The translations under genes and the position numbers were made by a program. A stretch of DNA of 64,000 bases from Clostridium_I sp963725425. GTDB taxonomy: Bacteria > Bacillota > Clostridia > Clostridiales > Clostridiaceae. This document shows, in pieces, positions 54,970 to 63,891 of this stretch (the stretch's first letter is position 1; the number at the start of each line of letters is the position of its first letter). The stretch lies in NCBI GenBank assembly GCA_963725425.1, contig CAVRYJ010000044.1:1-64000 (forward strand), read 5' to 3'. The notes under the pieces were generated by a model, which had not been told where the DNA came from, ran no database searches, and saw only the letters and a program-made list of their open reading frames with translations.

Positions 54970-55002
54970 TAGTTAGGTATATAACAATTAGGTATCTAAC
55001 TA
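54970..55002. promoter_or_regulatory. MarR operator-like repeats
   Basis: TAGTTAG (54970-54976) and CTAACTA (54996-55002) are inverted. TTAGGTAT occurs twice between them. They lie 36 bases before the marR start and overlap the likely promoter. Confidence 0.5.
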
Positions 55003-55386
55003 TTATATTATCATATGAAATTTTGTTTGTACATATCTTTTCAGAATATTTGCAATGAATGAATTACAAAAAATCATAGAAATAGAGTTGAAGGCCATGG
55101 AGTAATAATAATCGGATTTGTGAAGAAAAAATAAGGGAGGAATATCTATGAATACTATAAATATAAAGGATTGGCGTAGGATTCATCTAAAGAGTAAGGA
55201 GGGCTCGCCAACATTTCCGACAAAACCCACGCTAAGGATATAAATGGCAATAAATCAAGAGTTTTGACCACGTTAAGCCAATAATATTTTAAAACAAGTA
55301 CCATAAACGGTAGCATCCATGAAACCAGGGTCAAAGTAGAAATTATGTTACATATCTATATGAATTATTTTTTAGTGGGAATAAAA
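55003..55386. other. region with only a 31-codon stub
   Basis: The only frame with a ribosome-binding site is 55148-55243 (ATG after AGGGAGGAATA). It reads NTIKDW-like residues and a short basic tail and stops. It looks like a truncated gene start and was not recognised. Nothing else is visible in these 384 bases. Confidence 0.35.
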
Positions 55387-56600
55387 TTAATCAGATAAGC
55401 CCTTTTCTTTTTTAAATTTTAAAATTTCTTCAATTGCTTTTTTATATCCACCGGCTTCTTTAAATGAATTACTTATCTTTTTTATATTCTCAAGATAACT
55501 TGGATCGGACATAACTTTTTCAACAGATTTTTTTAATATATCCGATGTTAGTTTGCCTTTATCAAGAGAAATTGCAGCTCCCAGTTCTGAAACTCTTGTT
55601 GCCATATACGGCTGATCTGCACCAATAGGAATTGCTACAAAAGGTATTTCATTATACAACAAATCACTTGTACTATTCATCCCAGCATGCGTTATAGCAA
55701 CATCAGTATATTTTAAGATTTCTGTTTGAGGAACATAATTTCTCACTATGAAATTTTCAGGAATATTAAATTTTGAAATATCCATATTGTATGCAGTCAT
55801 AACTACAACAACATCAGAATGAGCGAATGTCTCAAAAAAAATATTATAAAGTTTAAAATTTGTATTATTAAATATTGTACCCAATGAAATATATACAACT
55901 TTTTTATTTTTTAATCTTGTAAAAGGAAAATCCATATTTTCTTCTCTATCATATATTGGAGGTCCTATGAATATAAAACTATTATCATAATCCTCAATAT
56001 GTGAAACAAAATATTCAGATGTATAAGCAATATTTAAGTCACCTTTACTGAAAAACAAATCAATAATTTTAGGCATCTTTATATTATATATATTGTTTAA
56101 CCTATTTGCTATTTTGTTGTAATTAGCCTCAACTGGATAATTTTTGTCGGTTTTCCAAGTGGTAAAAGCTTAGATATAAAATCTTTTTTCGTAGCAAATA
56201 TTGCAAAAGAACAAATTGAAGGAATTCCTAATATTTGAGAAATAATGTTCCCAATTGGGAACGTAGAGCCATAAATAATATAATCAAATTTTAGATCTTT
56301 GGTTTGTTGCAAAATATACTCAATAATTTCCTCGCTTGTGTTTATTATATTATTAATAAGATTTAAATAATGGCTTATACCTATATTTATATTTCCAGAA
56401 ATATTAAGTTTGCTTGTTAAAAAAATTGGGTTTTTACCATAAGTCTTAAATATAGCCCCTGTCTTTTCTATTCTTTCTTTATATTCATCTGTACAAAAAT
56501 AAACTACTTCTTCTCCATGTTTTACTAATTCATTTACTAAACCTAAAGTTGGATTAACATGACCGTTAGCTGGTGTATTTAAAAAAAGTATTTTTGACAT
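55387..56600 (-). pseudogene. second MGT-type glycosyltransferase, split by a missing base
   Basis: It is a paralogue of the enzyme at 15362-16570. The start is NTPANGHVNPTLGLVNELVK, and the donor site is VRNYVPQTEILKYTDVAITH, AGMNSTSDLLYNEIPFVAIP. Frame one ends at 56109 after LLPLGK. The rest starts in the other frame (TDKNYPVEANYNKIANRL). Adding one T to the plus-strand run 56151-56154 gives LPLGKTDKNYPV and about 404 residues. In the donor loop HAGMNS replaces the HGGMNS of the intact copy. Confidence 0.82.
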
Positions 56601-56714
56601 ATTTTCACATCCTTAGCTGTTTTGATTAAGTTATATATGATTTAAAAACTTTCAACAACTTATTAATTTATTTTTTAATAGAGTTATTGCCAATACAAAG
56701 TAGTACCTAATATA

Positions 56715-56889
56715 TTAAATTAACATGACATCCTGAACTATAGGAGCTATTAAATAGAATACAGGATTCTTTGAAATAACTGTAACTATCAGTCCAATTG
56801 CAGAAAAGATTCCTGACATTGCTGCAATTGCATTTATTTCTTTTTCTTTAATAAAACTAATTAAAACTATACTTATACTCCATAACCAT
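56715..56889 (-). pseudogene. membrane-protein fragment
   Basis: The minus strand reads WSISIVLISFIKEKEINAIA, then AMSGIFSAIGLIVTVI and a PVFYLIAPIVQDVMLI end: two or three hydrophobic helices without a recognised family. No start codon in frame. It looks like the C-terminal end of a lost membrane protein. Confidence 0.35.
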
Positions 56890-56978
56890 TTCCTCTTTCA
56901 TTATTTTATAGTATTAACAGGTGGGAAGACAACGATTAATGCTAAAAACAACCATACGACATGTAAATATATAAAATT

Positions 56979-57464
56979 TTATTTGTTTTGTATTTCTATA
57001 TTTTTTATAAGGCTGCTTAATACTTCTGGATACCGTAATACCATAGTGATACTTCTTGTTGTATAATATACTAAAAAATATGCCCATGAAATCCAATTGA
57101 GGTTTTCCATATTTGATTTAAAAATGAATTTGGATACCAAAATTCTTATTAGTATTATCACTATCCAACTAACTATATATTTGAAAGTATGCCTTATATA
57201 ATATTTACCCTTATCAAATTCTATCAACTTCATATTCCCTAGTATTGTGCCTGCTATTACTGCTATTACTACAAGAACAATTAATTCGGAAATTTGAATT
57301 GCTTGAATTGATTGAATTGTAACAACTTTAAAGTTATCATAGAATTCATAAAGCATAATTATAGGTAAGACTATAAATGTTTTTATATCAACTTCTTTTG
57401 ATTTTAAACCTTTAAACATTATCAATAAAATTATTAATATTTCCAGCACATGAATCTCCTCCAA
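56979..57464 (-). CDS. uncharacterised multi-pass membrane protein
   Basis: 161 residues with about five hydrophobic segments (VLEILIILLIMFKGL, FIVLPIIMLYEFY, LIVLVVIAVIAGTILGNMKL, YIVSWIVIILIRILV, WAYFLVYYTTRSI). The overall pattern recalls CcdC/DUF1453-type proteins, but I would not assign it. The start at 57464 follows GGAGGAGATT closely. It lies 63 bases behind the Rrf2 regulator in the same direction and may be controlled by it. Confidence 0.55.
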   Translation of the reverse strand: MEEIHVLEILIILLIMFKGLKSKEVDIKTFIVLPIIMLYEFYDNFKVVTIQSIQAIQISELIVLVVIAVIAGTILGNMKLIEFDKGKYYIRHTFKYIVSWIVIILIRILVSKFIFKSNMENLNWISWAYFLVYYTTRSITMVLRYPEVLSSLIKNIEIQNK

Positions 57465-57527
57465 TACTATTATTTTAAATTTCTAATTTGTAAAAGACTT
57501 GATTTACAATTTTTTTATCTATTAGAC

Positions 57528-57992
57528 CTAGAGTATTGAATTCCAATCAATGGATGGTAGATTCTCAAGTTCATAGGAAAGTAAATCTGCAATTGTAAAT
57601 GTACTTAACACTTTTTTATATTGATTTTCTGCTTCTTTAAAAACAGAAACTACTCTATCTGAATCATTATTAAAATGCTCCAAATTCTTTATTATCACGT
57701 TTTCTCCAAGACTATTGAGTTTTAAAAATGATGAATTCCCTCCAATAGCTTCAAAAATATCTAGAAATGTAATTTCATTTGTACTCTTATTTAAAGATAT
57801 TCCACCAGTTTTGCTTGCGCTAGATTTTATGATTTTTGCAATGACCAATTTTCTTATAATTTTTCTTAAATATGAATCGGAAACGTCTAAAATTTTACTC
57901 AATACATTGCTTTTCAATGGTTGGTTATCAGTTTGTCTAGCTAATACAGCAATTACATATATTGCCTGTTCTACACCGATTGTAATTTGCAT
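57528..57992 (-). CDS. Rrf2 family transcriptional regulator
   Basis: A 154-residue Rrf2 protein: ITIGVEQAIYVIAVLARQTD, a winged helix with VLSKILDVSDSYLRKIIRKL, then SSASKTGGISLNKSTNEITF (wing) and FLDIFEAIGG. The three cysteines that hold the iron-sulfur cluster in IscR/NsrR are absent, so it senses something else. An inverted repeat precedes the gene (58013-58045). The likely target is itself and the downstream membrane protein. Confidence 0.85.
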   Translation of the reverse strand: MQITIGVEQAIYVIAVLARQTDNQPLKSNVLSKILDVSDSYLRKIIRKLVIAKIIKSSASKTGGISLNKSTNEITFLDIFEAIGGNSSFLKLNSLGENVIIKNLEHFNNDSDRVVSVFKEAENQYKKVLSTFTIADLLSYELENLPSIDWNSIL

Positions 57993-58012
57993 TTTAATTC
58001 CCCTTTTCTCTC

Positions 58013-58045
58013 ATTATCTATAGACATTATATATCTATAGATAAT
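58013..58045. promoter_or_regulatory. Rrf2 operator-like inverted repeat
   Basis: ATTATCTATAGA (58013-58024) and TCTATAGATAAT (58034-58045) are perfect 12-bp arms around 9 bases, starting 21 bases upstream of the rrf2 ATG. TCTATAGAT half-sites at this spacing fit a winged-helix dimer. Confidence 0.65.
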
Positions 58046-58640
58046 AAGTGTCAATAAATATATAATAAATAATTCTATGGGTTAATTTCCCTATGATGGA
58101 TAGCATACCCGAAAATGATATGTTGAACCAATTAGAGAGATAAAAATCATAAAAAATATGAGAGCTGTCTTGATATGATTTATCACATGCATAATTTTTA
58201 GAGAGTAAATGCAAACATTTGCTACCGCTTTCAAGGAGGTAATCCATCTTCCATAAAATCATAGGTTATAGATTAAATATAAACACAGGAGCTCTTTCCT
58301 TGTACTTAAACACAATGCAATTATTCCACTAATATGTTAAACTGATTATTGAAATTTAAAATTTAAACAAGCAGGCGTGAAGCCTTATATATTAAGATTA
58401 ATGGCTTATCTACTCAATTCAACACAAATTAGCCATAGTACCCAGCATCTGTGTAATCAGCGGTAAAGCAGGATAATTTTCACTGGTTACGCTATGCTAG
58501 TAATAGGTCATAGATCTTACAAAAAACATTTCTATGTAAAATCCACTGTGCACACTCATGAGCACAAGTAAACCGAAACCTATTCAAGTTTCAGACTAAT
58601 TTACTATATTTAAAGGAATAGAAACTTGGAGGACAGTTCA
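58046..58640. other. gene-poor region before the VTT-domain gene
   Basis: No convincing gene. A minus-strand frame at 58035-58262 has unnatural composition and overlaps the operator. A short AAGCC/GGCTT inverted repeat lies near 58380-58412. The promoter of the next gene is expected here, but no good hexamer pair was found. Confidence 0.4.
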
Positions 58641-59339
58641 ATGGTGTTTAAGCGGTTAAGTAAAAAATACACTATTTATTTAATTTTAATTATTGTATTA
58701 TTATTTATATTTATATTTACATTTAGAGTTAATTTCAAAAATATAATTAGTACTCTAACGAATGGGTCTGTAGAACAGATAATAACTTTAATTAGGTCTT
58801 GGGGATGGGCTGCTCCAATATTAAGTGTCCTCTTAATGCTACTACATGCTGTAGTATTTCCTATTCCAGCATTTTTGATAACTGGGGCAAATGGAGCTGT
58901 TTTTGGAGTATTTTGGGGTACATTTATATCTTGGATTGGTGCCATGATGGAGGGGACTGCTTCTTTTTATTTAGCTAGGTTACTAGGGGAAGTATTTGTA
59001 AAAAAAATTGTTCATAGTGAAGGTTTATGGGAAAAAGTTGATGAAATAAGTAATAAACGTGGATTTAAGGTTATATTGGTGGGTAGGCTACTTCCTTTTA
59101 TTCCACTTGATTTTTTAAGTTATTTAGCAGGTTTAAGTAGTATGAAGATAATACCCTTTTTAATTTCCACGGGCATAGGGATTTTACCAGGCACCATTGC
59201 CTACGTTGTTTTAGGTAATCAAATATCTAAATTAGGTTCCTATTCAAAGTCAGCAACTATAATTATTTTATTAGTAATTTTAATTATTGTAATAATTAAT
59301 TTTACGAAAGTGATAATTAAAAAGATTAAAAACAGCTAG
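58641..59339 (+). CDS. TVP38/TMEM64 family (VTT/DedA-like) membrane protein
   Basis: I chose ATG 58641 behind GGAGGACAGTTCA. An in-frame TTG at 58626 precedes the ribosome-binding site. The 232 residues have an N-terminal helix and the VTT domain: WAAPILSVLLMLLHAVVFPI, then FLITGANGAVFGVFWGTFIS (glycine-rich re-entrant loop), ARLLGEVF, and GRLLPFIPLDFLSYLAGLS, the family signature. Three further helices follow. Relatives act in lipid scrambling or membrane transport. It is a single gene with its own terminator and is intact. Confidence 0.88.
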   Translation: MVFKRLSKKYTIYLILIIVLLFIFIFTFRVNFKNIISTLTNGSVEQIITLIRSWGWAAPILSVLLMLLHAVVFPIPAFLITGANGAVFGVFWGTFISWIGAMMEGTASFYLARLLGEVFVKKIVHSEGLWEKVDEISNKRGFKVILVGRLLPFIPLDFLSYLAGLSSMKIIPFLISTGIGILPGTIAYVVLGNQISKLGSYSKSATIIILLVILIIVIINFTKVIIKKIKNS

Positions 59340-59408
59340 TTTAACTGGATAAAACAAGCCATCCTCATACTATTTGTCTCAAGAATAATAAACAAAACAA
59401 ATAAAAAT

Positions 59409-59441
59409 AAGCTACATCATCGGAGATGTGGCTCATTTTTT
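59409..59441 (+). terminator. terminator of the VTT-domain gene
   Basis: AGCTACATC-ATCG-GAGATGTGGCT followed by CATTTTTTT: a stem with one G-T pair and a T-run, 70 bases behind the gene. Confidence 0.7.
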
Positions 59442-59816
59442 TATACGTAAGTCGTCTGTCACCCGTTACACGTATAGGCAAATCAATATCTATATACTAA
59501 TCCTTATTTATGAAAATGATGTGAAAAAATTGAATACTAATTGTAAATAGTTGAAATAACCATATAGCTTGACATTTATGACAAAAGCCACGTCAATTGT
59601 ATATATTAGCTTAATGGCTATGGGCTGTACTAAAAATCGTTGCCATACCCCTCTATCATAAAATAGATGAAAGAAGGTGTATTCAAAATGAATACACCTT
59701 CTTATTTCACGTTTATAGCCTCATATACCAAGCTTAATTTTAGACATACAATTAATCGCAATATACTTATATATGTAAATATGGTCATGTGGCTATTTTT
59801 AGCATTAATCGTTGCC
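59442..59816. other. intergenic region with direct repeats and a bidirectional hairpin
   Basis: AATCGTTGCCATACCCC (near 59634) and AATCGTTGCCTTACCCC (near 59806) are direct repeats 172 bases apart. The same 16-mer, AATCGTTGCCATACCC, is also at 44730-44745 at the end of the ABC pair. AAGAAGGTGTATTC-AAAAT-GAATACACCTTCTT (59671-59703) is a perfect bidirectional terminator hairpin. No gene is seen. Confidence 0.45.
59671..59703. terminator. bidirectional terminator between VTT gene and ChW/LRR gene
   Basis: Fourteen perfect base pairs with a 5-base loop lie between convergent genes. A T-rich tail lies on one side (CTTATTTC) and an A-rich one on the other. Confidence 0.65.
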
Positions 59817-61049
59817 TTACCCCTGATTGATCTGTACAACTAAAGTATTTATAAGTGTTGTATGTGTAGCATCCGTCCACTGATAAGTATTATCAACTGC
59901 TGTAGATATTTCATTTACATAGAGCGTTGTTATTTGATTATATTGACAAGCTAAAAAAGCTAACGCTGTATTCTTACTTGCATCTAATGTTGTTAAGTTA
60001 TTATCGTTACAATCTAAATAAGCTAACTCAGCATTCTTACTTATATCTAATGTTGTTAATTTATTCCAGTAACACTGTAAATCAGTTAACGCAGTATTCT
60101 TACTTACATCTAATGTTGTTAAGTTATTCTTTTCACACTGTAAATCAGTTAACGCAGTATTCTTACTTAAATCTAATGTTGTTAAGTAATTATCGTAACA
60201 CACTAACTTAGTTAACTTAGTATTCTTACTTAAATCTAATGTTGTTATGTAATTTAAAAAACAATCTAATTCAGTTAACGATGTAAAATACTCAACACCA
60301 CTTAAATTGCTTATGTCGTCCATACCCAAATCTAATGTTCTTATATTTTTTACATCAGAGTAAAGTATTGTATCACCACTACTTTTACCTATTAGCGCAT
60401 ATACTTTACTCTTAAAATTTGCATCAGTAAATTTACTTGTAATATCAGTGTTATCATTAAGAACAGGTGTTCCACCTGACGTAGGTGTTGTAGTTACTGG
60501 ACTAAAAGCCACAGGAGTAGGCGTACTTCCATTTGCCGTTTTTACTATCTTTATTTGGATAGCTTCAACTCTAAGACCTTGACCATCCGTACCTGCTTCA
60601 GCTCCGTCAGATACCCAATTTTGCCACCCTATATTTTGTACGTGTGCTCTGTATTGAACGCTATATCCTGGCATATCAACTAATGCAATTTTTAGTGCTT
60701 CAACTCTCAATCCTTTGCCATCCGTTCCTATTTCTGCATTATCCTCTACCGGTGTCTGCCATCCTATATTCTGTACGTGCCCTTGATATTCAATATGAGC
60801 TCCTGATGGTGCATTTGTAAGTTCTATGTTTAGTGCTTCAACTCTAAACCCTTTACCATCTGTACCTGCTTCTGCTCCATCGCTTACATATGGTTGCCAA
60901 CCAATATTTTGAACGTGACCTCTGTAAGTAACACCTACTGTTGAAACTGCCGTGGTATCTGCTTTTACAACTTGTCCACTTGATAAACCAATAGCTGATA
61001 TAGCCAATAGTCCTGTAAGAGCAAACGCTAGCATCTTTTGTTTTTTCAT
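59817..61049 (-). CDS. secreted ChW-repeat plus leucine-rich-repeat surface protein
   Basis: 410 residues. An N-terminal Sec signal (MKKQKMLAFALTGLLAISAI, then cleavage after VKA) is followed by three ChW repeats, each with HVQNIGWQ...DGAEAGTDGKGLRVEAL (about 42-180), the clostridial cell-surface repeat named for its tryptophan. A T/P-rich linker and a short cap (ITSKFTDANFKSKVYALIG) lead to about six leucine-rich repeats of 21 residues, LTxLxCxxNxLTTLDLSKNT (about 250-385). The LRRs are like internalin or BspA-type binding scaffolds. GAGGGGTAATTAA precedes ATG. No sortase motif is seen. It probably binds wall components or an external ligand. Confidence 0.9.
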   Translation of the reverse strand: MKKQKMLAFALTGLLAISAIGLSSGQVVKADTTAVSTVGVTYRGHVQNIGWQPYVSDGAEAGTDGKGFRVEALNIELTNAPSGAHIEYQGHVQNIGWQTPVEDNAEIGTDGKGLRVEALKIALVDMPGYSVQYRAHVQNIGWQNWVSDGAEAGTDGQGLRVEAIQIKIVKTANGSTPTPVAFSPVTTTPTSGGTPVLNDNTDITSKFTDANFKSKVYALIGKSSGDTILYSDVKNIRTLDLGMDDISNLSGVEYFTSLTELDCFLNYITTLDLSKNTKLTKLVCYDNYLTTLDLSKNTALTDLQCEKNNLTTLDVSKNTALTDLQCYWNKLTTLDISKNAELAYLDCNDNNLTTLDASKNTALAFLACQYNQITTLYVNEISTAVDNTYQWTDATHTTLINTLVVQINQG

Positions 61050-61481
61050 TTAATTACCCCTCGAGTTCATATTTACATTAAAGAAACCAAATTCCTGTAA
61101 TATATATATATATATTCGGTATTTTTAAAGCATCTTTTAGGGTAAACACCAAATTTATATTTATTTTCCTTATTTTATTTAACCAGCGTAAGGTTTTAAC
61201 TATAATCGTACAATGGACATAGGTGTGAAGGGCAATTATAACTTAAAATCAGTAGTGATAATTTACATAATGAACACCAGATTAGCAATTCAGTGTGTAA
61301 AACCTAAATTTGACGCTATAAATGAAAAAAAGCAAGAAAACATATTGTATTAATACTTCGTATTATGTGCTGTAATATTTGATAATAAAAAGTTTAGTGG
61401 TTTGGTAAGTTTCGGAAAGAATTTATTAATTACCACTAATTAAGACATTCCTGTACCAACAAAATAGCAAAACACAGCATA
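61050..61481. other. intergenic region with a TA dinucleotide tract
   Basis: It holds a (TA) tract near 61100 and otherwise AT-rich sequence without a recognised gene. The promoter of the surface-protein gene should lie in the left part of this stretch. Confidence 0.4.
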
Positions 61482-62258
61482 CTATTTCTTTATCATATAT
61501 AGTCTTACCTCTTGAGGGACAAGGATTTTGCCGTTTTTGCTATTAATGTATTCTTCAACGCATTTTAACACAGAATTTCTTGTATATTTATCTATCATTT
61601 GTAAACTTGAGTATGTATTTAGTAACTTTAAATATTTTTCGGTAGTATATTCATCAGTCCATTTATAAATCTTAAAATACGGTTTCTCAAATAAATTATT
61701 TGTTTGTATTTGTGAAATTCTCAGATTATGTATATCCTCAATCTCATCTATACTTTTTGAAGTATCAAGTTGAGGAGCATACTTTTTATAAATATCCCTT
61801 ATATCAATAAACATTTCAGTTTGATGCTTAATAATAGGTGACATATGCCAGAAAACAACTAAAGTTCCATTCTTTTTTAATAAATCATATGCCTTAGGGT
61901 ATCCGATCTCGGCCCTTATCCAATGAAAAGCTGTAGCTGAAAACAACAAATCATAATTACCTCTAGGACAATCATATTCCTCAAATGATGTGCAAATGGC
62001 TTTGAATTTATTATATTGATTATATTTTTGTGATAGATATTGAGTTTGCTTATCCCCGATTTCTAATCCAGTAATATTATATCCATTTTTAACAAAGTAT
62101 TCTGTAGCTTGACCTGTACCTGACCCTATCTCAAGTATTCTTGCATTTGATTTTATCATTGAAAACTCAATAATATCCTTATATAGTTTCATTGGATAAC
62201 TAGGGCGAGCTTCAGCATAATCAGATATTATTTCATTAAATGTATTTCTTTTTTCCAT
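61482..62258 (-). CDS. class I SAM-dependent methyltransferase
   Basis: I chose ATG 62258 (MEKRNTFNEIISDYAEARPS), 8 bases after GGAGGA. A TTG 6 bases earlier is possible. The 258 residues have motif I ARILEIGSGTGQATEYFV, acidic loop GLEIGD, motif IV YDLLFSATAFHWI and LLKKNGTLVVFW. The sequence is of the UbiE/trans-aconitate methyltransferase-like type common in Firmicutes. Substrate unknown. The gene is complete and ends before a gene-free stretch. An inverted-repeat-bounded unit begins 54 bases upstream of its start. Confidence 0.85.
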   Translation of the reverse strand: MEKRNTFNEIISDYAEARPSYPMKLYKDIIEFSMIKSNARILEIGSGTGQATEYFVKNGYNITGLEIGDKQTQYLSQKYNQYNKFKAICTSFEEYDCPRGNYDLLFSATAFHWIRAEIGYPKAYDLLKKNGTLVVFWHMSPIIKHQTEMFIDIRDIYKKYAPQLDTSKSIDEIEDIHNLRISQIQTNNLFEKPYFKIYKWTDEYTTEKYLKLLNTYSSLQMIDKYTRNSVLKCVEEYINSKNGKILVPQEVRLYMIKK

Positions 62259-62311
62259 TAGCAACTTCCTCCTAACTTTTAAGTATAACTTTTGATCCGC
62301 AAAGAATTACA

Positions 62312-62427
62312 ATTCCGAAGTAACTAAAAATACTACTGCATCTTAAATCATCTTGCATATAATAATTAAATTGTAACATAAATGTATCACTATGGTATAT
62401 GTTTGACAAACATTATGAATAACAATT
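62312..62427. repeat. left arm of a long inverted repeat
   Basis: ATTCCGAAGTAACT, ATACTACTGCATCTTAAATC, AATTAAATTGTAACATAAAT and TTGACAAACATTATGAATAA, CAATTG recur in reverse at 63702-63836. The innermost 26 bases are identical and the whole arms about 80-85% similar by eye. The left arm stops exactly where the matrixin reading frame begins. Confidence 0.7.
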
Positions 62428-62952
62428 GGCTTAGCTCATAGTAGTTCTACATCATCAGTAATGTATCCATATACATTTACGAGTAGTGGCTCTTTAGCTC
62501 GTACATATAGTACTCCTCAATCTGACGATATATCAGCAATAAATAGCATTTATTCATCATTAATTTCAGTAGTTTCATGGGCTTCATCAAGTCTATCATC
62601 TAAAAAATTTTTAACAAGTTCAACAGGCACATTGAACGAAACAAGGAGAATTATTCAAGAAAAAGGAGACCCCAAATATAGTAACTTTTTAATAGCTGAT
62701 CCTAGTTGGTCAATAAGATACCAAAATATTCAAGATATAAAGGATGCAGCAGATTTAGTTGTAGAAGGACAGATAGTTGAAGAACATGGAACTAAATTTA
62801 AATCAAAAGGAGATTATCAAAGTTATCATTTAAATTCTGGTTTAAAAGTTAATACTGTATTAAAAGGGGATAAAAATATAGCTAATACTGAAATTTCAAT
62901 AAATCAATTAGGTGGAGAAGATGATTTATTAAAACAAATAAATAATAATTAA
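62425..62952 (+). pseudogene. matrixin-type zinc metalloprotease, C-terminal part
   Basis: The frame reads IGLAHSSSTSSVMYPYTF, the second half of the metzincin zinc site (HExxHxxGLxHS...SVMYP, with the Met-turn). YSTPQSDDISAINSIYSS is the usual last helix of matrixins. A further domain of about 110 residues (YQNIQDIKDAADLVVEGQIV, then NTVLKGDKNIANTEISINQL) follows. The first zinc histidines (HExxH) and everything before them are replaced by the inverted-repeat arm. There is no start codon with a ribosome-binding site. ATG 62461 is internal. Confidence 0.6.
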
Positions 62953-62964
62953 TTATTATTATTT

Positions 62965-62994
62965 AGAACCGACTTTTAAAAAAAAGCCGATTCT
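62965..62994 (+). terminator. terminator behind the matrixin fragment
   Basis: AGAACCGACTTTT and AAAAGCCGATTCTTT pair imperfectly around an A-rich loop and end in TTTACT, 13 bases behind the stop. Confidence 0.55.
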
Positions 62995-63068
62995 TTACTA
63001 TTTGGGGTAATGGTAGCATCACTGTAATTGGGTGCAAAAATGATAATTAGAAATTTAATATAAAAGGG

Positions 63069-63455
63069 ATGGTTATTTTGAAAATATCTTTTAAGAAAGT
63101 ATCAATTGTATTATTATCTCTATTTATACTTATATTAATTAGCGGGTATATACTAGTACATTCTGTCAAACAAAATACAAGTGCTAGTTGGACTTACGAA
63201 AAAATGATTACATTAAATAGAATAAATTATGTTGTTACATTGGAACAAATAAAAAAGGTTGATAGTAATATTGGAGAAGTTCAACATTATTCAACTAGTG
63301 AAAAGGATTTTAATTCAGATAATTTTTCAAATTACTATAAAGATGGAACAAAACTATATTTGATTCCTAATGTAACTATAAAAGATGCAATTGCAGTTGA
63401 AGTCGAAAAAAATCAATTTTATAAAGCAGTTAATATAGAAGGTTATAATAAATAA
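63069..63455 (+). CDS. small membrane-anchored protein of unknown function
   Basis: One N-terminal helix (VSIVLLSLFILILISGYILV) and an outside domain of about 95 residues with TYEKMITLNRINYVVTLEQI and YKDGTKLYLIPN. ATG 63069 abuts AAAGGG. The TTG at 63078 (LKISFKKV, read as fMet) has better spacing and may be the real start. No family recognised. It lies with the matrixin fragment between the inverted-repeat arms, so it is probably carried by the same unit. Confidence 0.55.
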   Translation: MVILKISFKKVSIVLLSLFILILISGYILVHSVKQNTSASWTYEKMITLNRINYVVTLEQIKKVDSNIGEVQHYSTSEKDFNSDNFSNYYKDGTKLYLIPNVTIKDAIAVEVEKNQFYKAVNIEGYNK

Positions 63456-63701
63456 ATTTAGCTAGATAATGCCATTAAAAAACAATCTTTAGCATAGTAA
63501 TACTGTTAGTTTAAATTTGTATTGTATAATTTCGTTTCGTTATCGACTTAATTGTGGGCTCTACAACCTTTTGGACAAAAACCACATGTAAACTAGCTAT
63601 TTATAAGAGTTTTAAAATAGTGCCATAAACCATTGCTTATGGTACTAAATTAAGTTTAGTTGGCTGCACCCGTATGTAAGATATTGTAGTACTAAATAGA
63701 C

Positions 63702-63836
63702 AATTGTTATTCATAATGTTTGTCAATACACACCACAATTCTTTTCTTATTCCCATGGTTATGCATTTATGTTACAATTTAATTGCGATATACAAGGTGA
63801 TTTAAGATGCAGTAGTATTTGAAATTACTTCGGAAT
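63702..63836. repeat. right arm of a long inverted repeat
   Basis: Reverse complement of 62312-62427, with about 20 extra bases in the middle (near 63728-63755). In plus orientation it reads HGYAFMLQFNCDIQGDLRCS, similar to the minus-strand reading at 50345-50430. The arms may therefore descend from the end of a gene family. Between 63456 and 63701 only a hairpin (CCATAA/TTATGG near 63626-63645) was noted. Confidence 0.65.
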
Positions 63837-63891
63837 CTTAAAAATGCGAGACAATTAATTGAAATAAATATTATAAATTATGGAGGGTATT

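Noticed and set aside
58225..58250. TTTCAAGGAGGTAATCCATC resembles the reverse complement of the 16S rRNA 3' end
   Set aside because: The match is limited to the Shine-Dalgarno-like core plus a few bases. No further rRNA sequence lies on either side, so chance is the better explanation.
58035..58262. 75-codon minus-strand frame upstream of rrf2
   Set aside because: It overlaps the operator-like repeat, has an aromatic-rich unnatural composition and no ribosome-binding site.
59900..60290. Regular 63-base repeats that might suggest a CRISPR-like array
   Set aside because: They are in frame, encode the 21-residue leucine-rich repeats of the surface protein, and have no unique spacers.
61095..61120. 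TA-dinucleotide tract as a phase-variation switch of the surface-protein gene
   Set aside because: It lies about 50 bases upstream of the start and is short. No -10/-35 pair is placed so that the tract would set the spacing, so there is too little to support a claim.
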